A stretch of 64,000 bases of DNA from a virus, in IMG/VR virus record IMGVR_UViG_3300024520_000055, positions 19,448 through 83,447 of that record; one strand, written 5' to 3'. A program made the position numbers and the translations under genes. Below, piece after piece: positions 19,341 to 27,316 of the stretch (positions are counted from its first letter, which is position 1; each line of letters starts with the position of its first letter). The notes beneath the pieces are model-generated. The model was not told where the DNA came from. It was given only the letters and a program-made list of their open reading frames with translations, and did not search any database.

Positions 19341-19858
19341 CCGACATCCGCATCGTCTTCACGACCGATAACGCCTGGTACTCCAGGCTGATACGCTCCA
19401 TCACACGGAGCAAGGTCAGCCACGTCCTGGTCTCGTTTTACTCTCCCTGCCTGGGCAAGGTTGTGGCAATGCACGCGACGCCGACAGGGTATGTGGTCGA
19501 GCCCTGGAAACGCATCGTGGCGACGCGGCGTGTCGTGGCCATGTATCGCTGTACTATCCCGCTGGATGACGCGGTCAAGGATCTGGCTGAGTGGCTCGGC
19601 ACGCGCTACAACTACGCGGGTGTTTTTGGGGCAGCCATTCAGGCTATTGCGGCTCTCTTCGGACGCCGTATCCGCAATCCACTCAACGATGCGCGTAAGT
19701 TGTACTGTAGCGAAGCAATCGTCAGGCTGGTCCAGTTTCCCCCTGTGCCGCGAAGCGTGGTGCTCGTTCCGGAAAGCACGAGTCCGGAGAGGCTCCTCAG
19801 CAAATACATCAACGTAGAAAGGAAGCTCTTTCCCAAGGTCCCCAGAGAGGCTGCGTAA
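19337..19858 (+). CDS. Permuted papain-like (NlpC/YiiX-type) peptidase/amidase
   Basis: 173 residues; ATG overlaps the previous TGA (ATGA). The order of catalytic residues fits circularly permuted NlpC/P60-like enzymes: an N-terminal His in K-V-S-H-V-L-V (His29), then a C-terminal Cys in L-Y-C-S-E-A-I (Cys124), with R-Y-N-Y-A-G-V-F-G between. Such enzymes cut cell-wall peptides or acyl bonds. It heads a four-gene set whose next two members look like spanins, so an endolysin role is reasonable, but a virion or effector role is possible. No signal peptide. Confidence 0.55.
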   Translation: MTDIRIVFTTDNAWYSRLIRSITRSKVSHVLVSFYSPCLGKVVAMHATPTGYVVEPWKRIVATRRVVAMYRCTIPLDDAVKDLAEWLGTRYNYAGVFGAAIQAIAALFGRRIRNPLNDARKLYCSEAIVRLVQFPPVPRSVVLVPESTSPERLLSKYINVERKLFPKVPREAA

Positions 19859-20223
19859 TGCCCACACTCTTGGCCAAACTTGCCGCTGCGACCAAGAACG
19901 CCAAACCCTACTGGCGTTGGTTTCTGGCAGCGCTTCTCTTTGTCCTGGTTCTTTTGGCTGCGTACGTTATCTGGCGCAAGCTAGAACGTCTCCGGCAGCT
20001 CGAGAACGAGCACGCGGTGCTCAAGGAGAAGCTGAAGCACGACCAGATCAAGTCCAAGCTCGTAACCAATGCCGAAGAGCGCAAGAAACTCCAGGGCCAA
20101 ATCGAAGCCCTGGAGAAAAAAGAAGAGAGCATCACGAAGAAGATAGAGATCGAGAAGGAAACGTCCAAGGCGCTCCAAGATAGCATTGCCAAGGCCAAGT
20201 CCTGGAAGGACCTGGAAGCATGA
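19858..20223 (+). CDS. Inner-membrane spanin-like protein
   Basis: 121 residues, start overlapping the previous stop (TAATG). One transmembrane segment near residues 20-40 (F-L-A-A-L-L-F-V-L-V-L-L-A-A-Y-V-I-W) is followed by a continuous charged coiled coil to the C-terminus. This N-in, single-span plus periplasmic coiled-coil layout is that of Rz-type i-spanins, which with an outer-membrane partner disrupt the Gram-negative outer membrane. The next gene, overlapping by four bases, has a signal sequence, but not an obvious lipobox, so the pairing is only suggestive. Confidence 0.5.
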   Translation: MPTLLAKLAAATKNAKPYWRWFLAALLFVLVLLAAYVIWRKLERLRQLENEHAVLKEKLKHDQIKSKLVTNAEERKKLQGQIEALEKKEESITKKIEIEKETSKALQDSIAKAKSWKDLEA

Positions 20224-20720
20224 AATACGTGACGCCTCTCCTGATTGCCTACCTGGTTCCGTTCCTGGCATTGGCCGCGGACAAACCGCTGTCCCTCGAG
20301 AAGTTCTCACTCATCCCGAAGTGGGTGGAGTGTCCCGTCACGGAACGCGACCCTGACAGCGATAAAGGCTACGTTTGTTACGATTTCAACGCAGCACAGT
20401 CCCTCCTCACAATCGAGGCCGAGGCAATCGGTTGGCACAACATCAACCTGCAACTCAACCTGAAGGTGAAGAACCTAGACGAGCAGATTGTCCACTACAG
20501 GGGCATGTCAGTTAGTCTGGAAGGTGACGTCAAACGCCTGACCGAAGGTTACAGCGGGGCGATGAAGATCATTACGGAGACCGCGGACCGGGCTCGTCGG
20601 GCGGAGAAGCGAGACGCTCTTGGGGGAGCCCTGCCTTGGCTTGTCGCCGCAGCTGCATTGCTGCTCGTAGGGGGTTTCCTTGCTGGGTGGTTTGGGAACC
20701 AGGAGGCAGCCAAACCCTGA
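20220..20720 (+). CDS. Secreted/membrane lysis-region protein
   Basis: 166 residues. An N-terminal signal peptide (M-K-Y-V-T-P-L-L-I-A-Y-L-V-P-F-L-A-L-A-A) probably cleaves after Ala-Ala near residue 20. Two Cys (in V-E-C-P-V and Y-V-C-Y-D) could form a disulphide outside the cytoplasm. A helical central part and a C-terminal transmembrane segment (L-P-W-L-V-A-A-A-A-L-L-L-V-G-G-F-L-A-G-W) follow. It may work with the preceding coiled-coil protein in lysis, possibly as an o-spanin substitute or antiholin; that is inference. Its last 149 bases overlap a minus-strand gene. Confidence 0.5.
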   Translation: MKYVTPLLIAYLVPFLALAADKPLSLEKFSLIPKWVECPVTERDPDSDKGYVCYDFNAAQSLLTIEAEAIGWHNINLQLNLKVKNLDEQIVHYRGMSVSLEGDVKRLTEGYSGAMKIITETADRARRAEKRDALGGALPWLVAAAALLLVGGFLAGWFGNQEAAKP

Positions 20721-21102
20721 TCCCCTTGACCTCCATGGTCTGGTGTCCGTGCTTCGCGTTGAACTTCCGAAGCCCCGTTACGCAGACCTCCTGCTTTCTC
20801 ACTTTCCCGCGTAAATAGGTCACGTAGCCCTTGCCCCAGCATTGCTTACAGTTGGAGCCACAACACGCGCCGATGTCCGCAAATACTACAGGGCGCAGGG
20901 TGTCGTCGGGAGCGGCATCGAGGAGGTCCGGGATCTCCGGAACCTCTGCCAGACAGGTACTCTTCTCGGTGGCGCGGCCAGTGGTGATAGGAACAGTAGG
21001 AGCGTCCGCAGGATAGACGTTCCCTACATGTTGAACGGCTTTTTGGAACGGGGTTTCTTCGGATTTGGCTTCAGGATCTTCCGTATCACTTCCGCTTCGC
21101 AT
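20572..21102 (-). CDS. Small Cys-rich (zinc-ribbon-like) protein
   Basis: 176 residues; the ATG at 21102 follows GGGAGAAG on the minus strand and overlaps the end of the RuvC gene by 79 bases. A Cys cluster (A-C-C-G-S-N-C-K-Q-C-W-G-K-G-Y-V, with another Cys about 20 residues on) near residue 80 resembles half of a DnaJ-type zinc repeat. The N-terminus is acidic and low in complexity. The last 50 codons lie opposite the end of the lysis-region membrane protein, so the true C-terminus is as read but unusual. Function unknown. Confidence 0.5.
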   Translation of the reverse strand: MRSGSDTEDPEAKSEETPFQKAVQHVGNVYPADAPTVPITTGRATEKSTCLAEVPEIPDLLDAAPDDTLRPVVFADIGACCGSNCKQCWGKGYVTYLRGKVRKQEVCVTGLRKFNAKHGHQTMEVKGIRVWLPPGSQTTQQGNPLRAAMQLRRQAKAGLPQERLASPPDEPGPRSP

Positions 21103-21611
21103 CTCTTCTCCCTCGTTGATCTCCCCAGATCACATCCTTCTGCTATCAGAGCTAGCGCAAAAGCATCGGAGGTGTCAAGCGAGGTTGGGACGGTTCCCGT
21201 GATCTCCACCACCGCATCCCGCACATGCTCCTTTTTAGCCCCGCCGTTCCCCGCGGCAAACAGCTTCAACTGGGAAGGGGCCACGTCAACGTAGGGCACC
21301 TCTGCAACCGCGCAGGCTAGCCTCACGGCGCCCCCAACTTCGCCCGCAGCGAACGGACGGTAGGCTGCCTCGGTCGCATAGCTCTCGATGGCAACAAGCA
21401 CGGGGCGTTCTGCGCGCAGGAGGGCCAGCAGGCCCGCATAGATTTTACGCAGGCGGTCTCCGTCGCTTCCCCCAGGAACGGGCGTGGCTCGGACCTCCAT
21501 CTGAAGCCGGATCTCCCCGTTCTTCCAGACCGCTAGTCCCGTGCAAGTGTACGAGGGATCCACGCCCACATAAGCCTGCCCACGATTGGTTGCCCGCGCT
21601 CCCTCGTTCAT
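21024..21611 (-). CDS. RuvC-like Holliday junction endonuclease
   Basis: 195 residues from the ATG at 21611; a longer in-frame start at 21659 would run into the start of the divergent gene. RuvC-type RNase H fold: Y-V-G-V-D-P-S-Y-T-C-T-G near residues 12-22 (first Asp), V-A-I-E-S-Y-A near 75 (Glu), and D-T-S-D-A-F-A-L-A near 148 (paired Asp). RuvC enzymes cut four-way junctions; in phages they trim branched DNA before packaging. A basic C-terminal tail (K-P-N-P-K-K-P-R-S-K-K-P) may add DNA affinity. With the zinc protein it forms a two-gene minus-strand island inside late plus-strand genes. Confidence 0.8.
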   Translation of the reverse strand: MNEGARATNRGQAYVGVDPSYTCTGLAVWKNGEIRLQMEVRATPVPGGSDGDRLRKIYAGLLALLRAERPVLVAIESYATEAAYRPFAAGEVGGAVRLACAVAEVPYVDVAPSQLKLFAAGNGGAKKEHVRDAVVEITGTVPTSLDTSDAFALALIAEGCDLGRSTREKRCEAEVIRKILKPNPKKPRSKKPFNM

Positions 21612-21657
21612 AGTATTCTTTCTACCCGAGACCTCTGCGAAAGGCAAAGGGAACGCC

Positions 21658-24600
21658 ATGAGCTTAGACTTCAGTCCCGGTGTCTTCCTCTCGATCTACG
21701 GGGACATCGTTCCAGACGGCCCGCGACTTGTGCTCTCGACGCGGGTGACCTACCCGCGCAAGATCGGAGAGCTCTTTCTGTTCAGGTTCCCGTTCACAAT
21801 GCCTTCCGTGCGTCCCACTGCACAGAATGTGCAGTACTACTACAAGGATATTCTGGCACGCATTACACGCGCAGAAGAGATGCGCAGGTACCCCACCAAC
21901 CAGGCCCTCACGCTACGATCGGAAACCCTGCGAGCATCCGGCTACGGGCCCGACGGAACTACGGTTCCGGAGTGGGGTGACTTCATCCGGATCCTGATGC
22001 CTGCCCCGTTCTCCCCAGAACCTTTCGTGCCGCAACAAGCAGGTCCCAATGCAATCCCGTATGAGTCCGACACAATGCGCGTCATGGGACAGGAGCTCGA
22101 TGACGACAGCTTGCAGCGCATCTACTCAGGAAACTTCTTCCGCCGTTCGCGCGCTCCCCGAGAATGGGAACGTGGCTATCAGCGAATCGATCAGGTGTCG
22201 TTCGTAGGAGACAAGTTCGGATTTCCTGGGGGCTATTCCGTGGTCTCCCTTATCGATCTTCGAGAGTCTGCCCAGGTGCCTCAGTGGGTTGCAGACAACC
22301 AGAAGATGGCCCTCCTCGGTACGGTTGCCATCGGTGCTCTGGGATCGGGTTTCGCAGCAAAGATGCACGCCAATACTCCTTGGCGTCTCACAACGTCAAC
22401 GCAGCCCGAATTGGGGACGACATTCCACGACGGAATGGAGCCAGGGTTCCTGGAATTATATCCTCCCGACGAAGATGGATTTCCCGTCGAGGTTCGGGGG
22501 GTGCACGGCACCGCCAATGGCGGAGAGGGAGCTGACCGTTTCAGCATCAATCTCGACCTCACACGTTCAGACGGAGTGACCATTCCTGGTGGAGAGTTCT
22601 TCGAGCTCAGCGACAAAAACAATTTGCGCACCCTTCGCCTCACTTCCGGTGGGGGGATTCAGGGTGACTACACCATCATCGATGTCGACGATCAGATCGG
22701 CGCAACCGGGAAGTACCAGACGGCGGTCCTCGATGTCCCCTCCCCCGACAGCGGGGCATGCGACACAATCGTTGCGTCCAACCAGATCAATAACTTGTCA
22801 GGCACCATCGGAAACATCAGTGTTGGGAACACGATCACAGTCACTTCAGGTGCGGACGCAGGGTCCTACCGCGTTATCGCAGTGGGAGTTTCAACAGTCT
22901 ACGTCGAAGAGTTGAATGGAATTGCTACGTCGTTTGCGACGGGTTCTGTGGGACAAACCTACATCGTGCACGACGGAGGCCTCGACCAAAATGTCCCCTC
23001 GGTTTCCTGGGAAGTCCTTGCAGCAGATGGAGAGGTCCTCGAAGAGCTTCTTGTCAATCCGGAAAGCACGCTGACCGTATGCCGCTACATCTCGGACGCG
23101 GAGGTGTGGGTGAACGGCTTCGTGCCTCTTTCACCGTGGCGGGGAGAACTGCGTGCCATTTGGGTGGCACGTGCCTGGGTCCAAACCAACCCCACCTACA
23201 ACCAACTCTCCGAAATCGACGCAACGCGCAAGAACGTCATCGAACTCGAAAACGATCGCACCAAGACCATGTTCTTCCGCGAGTCGATGCTGGCCAGGTC
23301 AATCTTCGTCGAAGGCCCCGACTCAGAAGTAGGCGACCCAGCTCCCCTTTCTGACTCAGCCAACGGGAGGTACCGGTTCTCGGGGTTCCAGGGAGAGGCG
23401 TCAGGCGTAGATTACTCCGGTGCCGAGGGGACGATTCAGGATACGAATCTCTACGAGTACACGAGCCAGACAGAAAACTTTCAACAGTCGGACATCGGGA
23501 CGAAGCTCACCATCCTCGGGACGGAGTACTACATCGCTGATTTTCTCTTCCTCGGAGGGCACGGGCAGGTCGCATTCATGACCAATCTGGATGGGAGTCT
23601 TCCCTCTTTCAGCTCAACCGGCGCGACCCCGTCGGCGCACACCGTCGAAGACCGTTACTACGAGGCCACACTCGAAGTTGACTTCTCCCAGAAGGTCATC
23701 AACAACCTGGGCGATCCAGACGTACTGACCGATGTCCCTTGGCGCTTCATTCCCACTGTTCCCGTCGAGTGGACTATTCATGCTCCACTTTTCGACTGGA
23801 ATGCTCGTGCGATCCCAACAAGCCTAGGCGGTCTGGAGGACGGAAATCCGAACCTTATCCCCATCGACCCCGACACGGAGGCACATCTTCTGCAAGAAGT
23901 TCCCATCATCGAGGGCAACTACTACGCGGTGGATTTCCAAATCGACGTCGAGTCTTTTTCCGAGGAGGACTTCACCAACACGGGACGCTTCCGGATAGTA
24001 GCCCCCCCGAACGGACAGCTCCTGCCAGGGACATTTCGTGACGCACACGCGATCATCTGTCGGGGCGATCCGAATGCGCCACAGATCGTCTACGCCTACC
24101 CGGTGAACTACGATGACCCGGCATGGCAGAACAATGCGTATTCACAAGGAACCCTGGGGCAAATCGGCCTCAGTGGCAGCGTCTACGTTTTCACTAAGGA
24201 CAACGGGACACAGCCAGACTTCGTGGCGGGCATGGAGGATGACTTCATCTTGCAAATTCGCACGGAGGGGCCCGCCAAGGGCATCTTCACCATTGACAAC
24301 GTGTCCACGCCTCCCGACACCATCGACCTTCTCACGCTCAATGGGGAAACGTTGAATCTGTCCGGTCAGATCTGGACAGAGTTGGAGTGGGCGCTCTTCC
24401 CAGTAACCGACCCAGTGTCTGGGATCATCTCACAATCCGTCCGGTGCAGCGACCTCCGCTGCGTGCGCCAACCTGAACCTACAGCGCCCGGCTACGTTGG
24501 GGATACCTACTTCCGTCAGGACTTCTACATTGACATCTTCCCCAGCGTCGAGGAAGCCATCAACGCTCGTGAGGCCATCAAGCGGGAGATCTCCGCACTG

Positions 24601-24702
24601 ATGACCTCCTTCGGCGGAGAACTATCCGAGTTCGTCGTCGTCCAGGTCGAGGCCTACGGCCAGGTTGGAGAGGGCCTCCAGGAAGCCTTCTTCACTCCGT
24701 GA
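21658..24702 (+). CDS. Large virion structural protein
   Basis: 1014 residues. ATG at 21658 (M-S-L-D-F-S-P-G), 46 bases from the divergent RuvC start, with AAAGGGAA upstream; the earlier in-frame start at 21586 lies inside RuvC. The N-terminal 270 residues resemble an alpha/beta virion protein with hydrophobic segments (A-L-L-G-T-V-A-I-G-A-L-G-S-G-F-A) and the rest is beta-sandwich-like with Gly/Thr repeats. No known family. Together with the next two genes it forms a plus-strand unit at the end of the structural block. Confidence 0.6.
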   Translation: MSLDFSPGVFLSIYGDIVPDGPRLVLSTRVTYPRKIGELFLFRFPFTMPSVRPTAQNVQYYYKDILARITRAEEMRRYPTNQALTLRSETLRASGYGPDGTTVPEWGDFIRILMPAPFSPEPFVPQQAGPNAIPYESDTMRVMGQELDDDSLQRIYSGNFFRRSRAPREWERGYQRIDQVSFVGDKFGFPGGYSVVSLIDLRESAQVPQWVADNQKMALLGTVAIGALGSGFAAKMHANTPWRLTTSTQPELGTTFHDGMEPGFLELYPPDEDGFPVEVRGVHGTANGGEGADRFSINLDLTRSDGVTIPGGEFFELSDKNNLRTLRLTSGGGIQGDYTIIDVDDQIGATGKYQTAVLDVPSPDSGACDTIVASNQINNLSGTIGNISVGNTITVTSGADAGSYRVIAVGVSTVYVEELNGIATSFATGSVGQTYIVHDGGLDQNVPSVSWEVLAADGEVLEELLVNPESTLTVCRYISDAEVWVNGFVPLSPWRGELRAIWVARAWVQTNPTYNQLSEIDATRKNVIELENDRTKTMFFRESMLARSIFVEGPDSEVGDPAPLSDSANGRYRFSGFQGEASGVDYSGAEGTIQDTNLYEYTSQTENFQQSDIGTKLTILGTEYYIADFLFLGGHGQVAFMTNLDGSLPSFSSTGATPSAHTVEDRYYEATLEVDFSQKVINNLGDPDVLTDVPWRFIPTVPVEWTIHAPLFDWNARAIPTSLGGLEDGNPNLIPIDPDTEAHLLQEVPIIEGNYYAVDFQIDVESFSEEDFTNTGRFRIVAPPNGQLLPGTFRDAHAIICRGDPNAPQIVYAYPVNYDDPAWQNNAYSQGTLGQIGLSGSVYVFTKDNGTQPDFVAGMEDDFILQIRTEGPAKGIFTIDNVSTPPDTIDLLTLNGETLNLSGQIWTELEWALFPVTDPVSGIISQSVRCSDLRCVRQPEPTAPGYVGDTYFRQDFYIDIFPSVEEAINAREAIKREISALMTSFGGELSEFVVVQVEAYGQVGEGLQEAFFTP

Positions 24703-24710
24703 GGTAGAGC

Positions 24711-25070
24711 ATGAGAGTTCGCATCATCTACACCCTGACCAAGACGCTCCTGGCGGACGGGACCTACAGGGTCGCTGTCCAGGTGGACTCGACCGAGGGC
24801 ATTACACCCAAGATCTTCGTCCACCGGGACGGCGTGTTCGTCTCCACCGCACGGCCGGTTGACATCGAGCTCTATCCCGAAGACGCCCCCGAACAAGAGG
24901 GGGGCCTCTATCGCCGGGCGACAGGCGAAGTCATCGTGGACGATGTGTCCTCGGCCCTCTCGTCGGCCAGCGCAATAGGAGAACGCATCGACGCACTGGC
25001 CGAGCAGTACCAGGCGCAGGCAGGCGACTACGATGGTACGGAGCAGGTAGAGGTCGAGTATGGCAACTGA
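24711..25070 (+). CDS. Small hypothetical structural protein
   Basis: 119 residues, ATG behind GAGGTAGAG. A beta-strand-rich N-terminus (M-R-V-R-I-I-Y-T-L-T-K-T) and a central barrel-like portion are followed by a short helix near residues 80-105. It overlaps the next gene by 11 bases and follows the large structural protein by 8 bases, which suggests the three are made and used together. Not recognised. Confidence 0.55.
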   Translation: MRVRIIYTLTKTLLADGTYRVAVQVDSTEGITPKIFVHRDGVFVSTARPVDIELYPEDAPEQEGGLYRRATGEVIVDDVSSALSSASAIGERIDALAEQYQAQAGDYDGTEQVEVEYGN

Positions 25071-26019
25071 AGAAGCGCGCCTTGTTCAGGACCGCAGCTC
25101 ACAAATCGCGGCAGATGGGTCCCCCATTTACCAGATCATCAACACCCTGACACACAACGGTCCGCTGCCTGACCACGGTGTCTTCGTGTTCCTGATCGTC
25201 GACGAGGCAGATCCTTCCCAGGATACGTTCTTCCGCATTGCCGAGGTGCCCGACCTGTCGGCATTCCTGTTCGGCCGCGACAATGCCCTCGCTGTGGGCG
25301 GCTCCTACTACAGGATCTCCAGCCTGACCGCGACCTCGTCGAGTTTCTCCGAGGCAGATGCTCTGGCAACCACGATCAAGGAGCGCGTTGACACACTGGT
25401 CGTGAGCTGGACCGCGGCATCCGAGGATTGGCTGGGCTCCGAGGCATACCTTCTTCCCACGGGAGACCCGACCCGAGAAGATACTTACAGGGACGCGTAC
25501 ACGGTGGCCTACAGCGCATACGTGTCGGCACTCATCTCGCGAGATGAGATCCAGGAAGACCTCGACGCCAAGAAGGCAGAGATCGAGCGCTACCGCACCC
25601 TGGCGGTCCTCGTGGAAGACATCAAGACGCGGATGGACTTCATCCTGAAAGCAGAGACCACCTACTCAACGCGGGTCTCCAGCGTGAGTTCGGCTGACTG
25701 CACGGTCCTCTCGACCATCCAGGCCTACTACATCCCCTTGGAGGAATCGATCACGGGAGCACGCACTCCGGTTGATGAGGCGGCGCAAATCGCCGACACC
25801 GAGCAGACCACGCTCGAAGATGACCTGGCAACGCTTCTTGAGTCCTACACGAGCGCACAGAACAACGTCGAGAACACCAAGAGAACCTCGGATGCTGCCG
25901 AGGAAGCACTGGTCACCTTCTGCCCCAACATCGATGTGGTCGAGATCCAGAACGAGGCCATCCAGGCGGTAGCGGTGGCCAGCACCCCCACCGTTTCCAC
26001 GCTCGAAGTATCCTCGTAG
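25060..26019 (+). CDS. Coiled-coil structural protein
   Basis: 319 residues. The N-terminal 100 residues repeat the theme of the preceding small protein (I-I-N-T-L-T-H ... Y-R-I-S-S-L ... E-A-D-A-L-A-T-T-I-K-E-R-V-D), perhaps a distant duplication. Residues 150-300 are long amphipathic helices (for example I-S-R-D-E-I-Q-E-D-L-D-A-K-K-A-E-I-E-R) that look like coiled coil. Last gene of the left plus-strand block; its stop is 4 bases before the minus-strand terminator. Confidence 0.55.
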   Translation: MATEEARLVQDRSSQIAADGSPIYQIINTLTHNGPLPDHGVFVFLIVDEADPSQDTFFRIAEVPDLSAFLFGRDNALAVGGSYYRISSLTATSSSFSEADALATTIKERVDTLVVSWTAASEDWLGSEAYLLPTGDPTREDTYRDAYTVAYSAYVSALISRDEIQEDLDAKKAEIERYRTLAVLVEDIKTRMDFILKAETTYSTRVSSVSSADCTVLSTIQAYYIPLEESITGARTPVDEAAQIADTEQTTLEDDLATLLESYTSAQNNVENTKRTSDAAEEALVTFCPNIDVVEIQNEAIQAVAVASTPTVSTLEVSS

Positions 26020-26021
26020 GC

Positions 26022-26052
26022 AAAAAAGGGGACCGACACGAAGTCGGCCCCC
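26022..26052 (-). terminator. Intrinsic terminator of the RT operon
   Basis: On the minus strand a hairpin (plus-strand arms GGGG-A-CCGAC at 26028-26037 and GTCGG-CCCC at 26043-26051) is followed by six T (A run at 26022-26027). It sits just downstream of the 38-residue peptide gene and stops leftward transcription before it enters the convergent structural genes. Confidence 0.75.
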
Positions 26053-26074
26053 GGGCATTCACTGTCACCGCCTA

Positions 26075-26191
26075 TCAGACGGCGGCCAGCAATGGTCGTG
26101 CTCGGACTAGCAGGGACAGAAGGGTCACCAGCTTCGCCGCAGCGAAAGCCAGCTTGACTCCTGCCCAGAGTCCCCGCAGGAACTGGAACAT
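26075..26191 (-). CDS. Small hydrophobic peptide downstream of the RT
   Basis: A 38-residue reading frame (begins M-F-Q-F-L-R-G-L-W-A-G-V-K-L, ends L-L-V-R-A-R-P-L-L-A-A-V). The ATG at 26191 has an AAGGAG site spaced by 5 bases, one of the best on this strand. It lies 33 bases after the reverse transcriptase stop and just before the operon terminator. The sequence is hydrophobic and basic, amphipathic or weakly membrane-inserting, and about the size of small toxins or membrane peptides. No function can be assigned; translation is supported only by the start context and operon position. Confidence 0.5.
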   Translation of the reverse strand: MFQFLRGLWAGVKLAFAAAKLVTLLSLLVRARPLLAAV

Positions 26192-26224
26192 GCGCACTCC
26201 TTTCAATAGCAGCGCGGCACTTCC

Positions 26225-27316
26225 TTACTGACTTGCTTCCTGGACCGCAGCCTCGACGGGAGATACCTCCACGTCTGCATACACCCCAGCCGCCCAGGCC
26301 ACGACAGCCTCGTGCAGCTTCTCTTGCAGGGGTGCAATCTTCTCCGGTGACACCTGCGCCCAATAGCGGAGCTTACCCTCCAGCACAGTGAGCAGATGCT
26401 CGGCATCACGGCACTTGGCTCTTGCGAACTGGCTGTCCGGCCCGAGGGTCAGACAGTTGGTGACGATCGCTCGCAGACGCCGATAAACATCAGACGGGAT
26501 ATTGGGATGCTCCGCGGTGGAGATGCCCAACACCCGTTGCGGTTTGCCCGGGCGCTGGAAGCGCGTCTTCTTGGCGTTGATGCGATAGCCCGCCTTCTTG
26601 TACCTCTTTCGAACCAGCCTTTCCATTGCGTCGGCGTCTTCACGCGAGATGTCGTGCGGCGTCGAGAGGTAGACGTTGTCCGAATACCTGGAGTACGTCC
26701 ACTCACCTTCAGAGAACTCATCGCGCAGCGTCTTCAGAAGAGGTTGGTCGATCTTCCAATCCACCACCGCGTTGCACACCGCACCCGAGGCCGGGGAGCC
26801 CTGGGGGACGATGTAGCGACTGCCCCAGGAGAACGTGTGTGGGACGGTAACGAGGCTGGAAAGCAGGGACGCCACGTCCGACGAGTATCCCAGGTAATCA
26901 CGGAACATGTCCTTGACGGGCCCCTGCCGCGTCGAGGTGAAGAAGTCCTTGATGTCCAGGTGCAGAATGAGCTTCTTCTTGACGTGATCAGGCGGCGTTT
27001 CCAGCACACCCCGACCAGGAACGTAGGCAGCAACGTGCGTCCCGAACGGGATCGGTTTCAGGAAGCGCGCATAGAGCACTTTCTGAATGCGTTTGAGACG
27101 CATGTCCGGGGCGTGGATCAGGCGCTTCCCTCCCGAGAACTTCGGGATGGTGAAGACCTTGTAGAGCTTGCCGCGATCGACAATCAGCCACCACATGGTC
27201 TTTGCCTTGATCCCCAGTGCGCAGGACAGGTCGAAGTCATTGAGGATCGGGGGCAACCCGAACGCGGGGGCTTTGGGGAGGAAGAATCCTTCGACGCTTG
27301 TATTGCGGAATGGCAT
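26225..27316 (-). CDS. Reverse transcriptase (retron/unknown-group type) with YSDN box
   Basis: 363 residues; ATG shares a base with the preceding TAA. RT motifs in order: F-T-I-P-K-F-S-G-G-K-R-L-I-H-A-P near residue 54 (fingers), L-H-L-D-I-K-D-F-F-T-S near 122 (motif A Asp), P-Q-G-S-P-A-S-G-A-V-C-N near 171, R-Y-S-D-N-V-Y-L-S near 212 (the YxDD box, second Asp replaced by Asn), then G-Y-R-I-N-A-K-K-T-R-F and Q-R-V-L-G-I-S (palm and primer grip). No maturase/X or endonuclease domain, so it is not a group II intron enzyme. It best resembles retron or chromosomal 'unknown group' RTs. No DGR template/variable repeat pair was seen nearby. Confidence 0.8.
   Translation of the reverse strand: MPFRNTSVEGFFLPKAPAFGLPPILNDFDLSCALGIKAKTMWWLIVDRGKLYKVFTIPKFSGGKRLIHAPDMRLKRIQKVLYARFLKPIPFGTHVAAYVPGRGVLETPPDHVKKKLILHLDIKDFFTSTRQGPVKDMFRDYLGYSSDVASLLSSLVTVPHTFSWGSRYIVPQGSPASGAVCNAVVDWKIDQPLLKTLRDEFSEGEWTYSRYSDNVYLSTPHDISREDADAMERLVRKRYKKAGYRINAKKTRFQRPGKPQRVLGISTAEHPNIPSDVYRRLRAIVTNCLTLGPDSQFARAKCRDAEHLLTVLEGKLRYWAQVSPEKIAPLQEKLHEAVVAWAAGVYADVEVSPVEAAVQEASQ

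Noticed and set aside
26225-27316. Diversity-generating retroelement
   Set aside because: No template/variable repeat pair, accessory protein or adenine-variable region was seen near the RT or in the tail genes.
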